DNA from: Planctomycetota bacterium | GTDB taxonomy: Bacteria; Planctomycetota; Phycisphaerae; Sedimentisphaerales; Anaerobacaceae | DNA: 6,116 bases | Assembly: GCA_020344865.1 (NCBI GenBank) | Contig: CP070830.1 | Location: 2,427,622 to 2,433,737, forward strand | Direction of reading: 5' to 3' | In this document: piece by piece, positions 5,002 through 6,116 of the stretch | Layout of the letters: the number at the start of each line of letters is the position of its first letter | Numbering within the stretch: the stretch's first letter is position 1 | Notes under the pieces: generated by a model | The model's database searches: none | What the model was told of the DNA's origin: nothing | Seen by the model: the letters and a program-made list of their open reading frames with translations, nothing else | Translations under genes and position numbers: made by a program

Positions 5002-6116
5002 TTACGGCGAGATTAACACGCCGCCCAATCTCTCCGCCACCTCTTCGACCGAGAAGCTCAAGCCGTCGTATTTCAGGATTTTATTCTCAATATCAATACC
5101 CGTTCGAAGCTTTAGCAGCCTTCCGAACTGAGAAGTTGCATTACCCTCAATTAATACAAGTTCCCGCGCCCTTTTAAGATATTCAGCCGCCGACTCATGC
5201 AACGGATACACCTGTCGAAAGTGCAGAAGCGAGACATCATCGCTGCCCAAGGTTTTTATTGCCTCGCTTGCAACGTGGTAAGTCGAGCCCCAGCATACTA
5301 TCAAGGTTTTATAATCCTCCGGCCCTATTAACTCAGGCTCAATGGCCTCGGCTTTAATCGAATCCATCTTCTTCAGTCTCTTGTCAACCATCGCAACCCT
5401 CAAATCAAGGTCCTCGGTAATGTGTCCTGCAGTGTCATGCTCGTCGCTGTCGACCGCAACCAGACCTTCCCCATAACCGGGAATACCACGAGGCGATATG
5501 CCATCATCGGTCAACTCATACCTGTTGTAACCCTTCGCCGTTTTTACAACGTGCTGGTCAATTTCTAAACCTGATAATTCAAGAGAGGCCGTGTTGTAGT
5601 AAGAATCCAAAAAATACTGGTCGGTCAGCACAAAGACAGGCACTTGATACTTGCTGGCAAGGTTAAACGCCCGCTGGGTCAGGTAAAAGGCATCCTCAAT
5701 GCTGCCCGGCGCCAGAATAATCCTCGGAAATTCACCATGTCCCGCGTAAAGAGCAAGCTCCAGGTCAGCCTGCTCGGTTCGCGTAGGCAGTCCCGTAGCC
5801 GGCCCGGGCCGCTGACCCAAGTGAATGACAATCGGGCTCTCGAGCATGCCCGCCAGGCTGAGCCCCTCCGTCATAAGCGCAAAGCCGCCTCCTGAAGTCG
5901 TCACCATTGCCCTCGCACCTGCGTACCAGGCGCCGATGGCCATATTCATTGCAGCAATCTCGTCCTCCGCCTGCTCGGCTATGATGCCGAAATCCCTGCC
6001 GCGCCTGGCAAGAAAGACCAGCACCGCCGTAGATGGCGACATTGGATAAGATGAGACGAAGTTGCAGCCACCCGCTATGGCACCCAGGCTCACGGCCTCG
6101 GCGCCGCTTAAAAGAA
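5002..6116 (-). CDS. korA: 2-oxoacid:ferredoxin oxidoreductase, alpha subunit (KorA-like), 5' end missing
   Basis: Partial gene; the reading frame stays open to the window edge (LLSGAEAVSLGAIAGGC), so a GTG at 6093 is an internal Val, not the start. At least 370 codons are visible. Counting from the first complete codon, the subunit shows YPMSPST at 23-29, TTSGGGF at 72-78, the RPGPATGLPTRTEQ stretch at 102-115, and DSDEHD at 222-227, all typical of KorA-type alpha subunits rather than pyruvate-specific PorA. The C-terminal third (LIVCWGS through VLIEGNATSQFGRLL) is the usual transketolase-C-like domain. In many bacteria this subunit carries a fused N-terminal gamma domain of about 190 residues; the LLSGxEA entry is what follows such a domain, but it also begins stand-alone subunits, so fusion is undecided. 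It is the first visible gene of block 1 and is 13 nt from korB, its obligate partner. Confidence 0.93.
   Translation of the reverse strand, partial: LLSGAEAVSLGAIAGGCNFVSSYPMSPSTAVLVFLARRGRDFGIIAEQAEDEIAAMNMAIGAWYAGARAMVTTSGGGFALMTEGLSLAGMLESPIVIHLGQRPGPATGLPTRTEQADLELALYAGHGEFPRIILAPGSIEDAFYLTQRAFNLASKYQVPVFVLTDQYFLDSYYNTASLELSGLEIDQHVVKTAKGYNRYELTDDGISPRGIPGYGEGLVAVDSDEHDTAGHITEDLDLRVAMVDKRLKKMDSIKAEAIEPELIGPEDYKTLIVCWGSTYHVASEAIKTLGSDDVSLLHFRQVYPLHESAAEYLKRARELVLIEGNATSQFGRLLKLRTGIDIENKILKYDGLSFSVEEVAERLGGVLISP

Noticed and set aside
4119..6116. Pyruvate:ferredoxin oxidoreductase (Por) instead of a Kor-type enzyme
   Set aside because: TTSGGGFALMTEG, RPGPATGLPTRTEQ and SDEHD in alpha and GIGQAAKIPHY in beta are Kor-like. 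The true substrate is still inferred, not shown.

Overview
The window carries seven protein-coding genes, all on the minus strand, in two transcriptional blocks. Nothing on the plus strand looks real. Gene content points to an anaerobic or microaerobic bacterium: a ferredoxin-dependent 2-oxoacid oxidoreductase, a probable iron-sulfur Rrf2 regulator and an Fe-S-type DUF2400 protein. Base composition looks roughly balanced by eye. A planctomycete (Phycisphaerae-like) or another anaerobic environmental lineage would fit, but this is a weak inference because no phylogenetic marker is present.

Read in the direction of transcription (high to low coordinates), block 1 starts with the alpha subunit of a KorA-type 2-oxoacid:ferredoxin oxidoreductase, cut by the right window edge. 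It is followed 13 nt later by the beta subunit (KorB), a DUF2400/TIGR02757 protein overlapping korB by 26 nt from a TTG start, a thioredoxin-type arsenate reductase (ArsC) 25 nt on, and, after an 83-nt gap, a 574-residue cytoplasmic protein with a transglutaminase-like Cys/His core. A 14-bp, one-mismatch stem-loop spans that last gene's stop codon and is followed by a short T-run; it probably ends this block.

Block 2 is a two-gene unit: an Rrf2-family regulator with a three-cysteine cluster motif, overlapping by 8 nt a small single-domain cupin. Upstream is a near-consensus sigma-70 promoter (TTGACG, 17 nt, TATAAT). Its -10 box lies inside a perfect 9+1+9 inverted repeat, the layout expected for a repressor that shuts off its own operon.

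Functionally, block 1 joins central carbon metabolism (CoA-dependent oxidative decarboxylation or reductive carboxylation with ferredoxin) to a possible nucleic-acid-related Fe-S protein and to arsenate detoxification. Whether these are functionally linked or merely co-transcribed cannot be told from the window. No RNA genes, CRISPR arrays or complete mobile elements were seen. The clearest leads are the Rrf2 operator-promoter and the unrecognised transglutaminase-like protein with a possible catalytically dead second copy.
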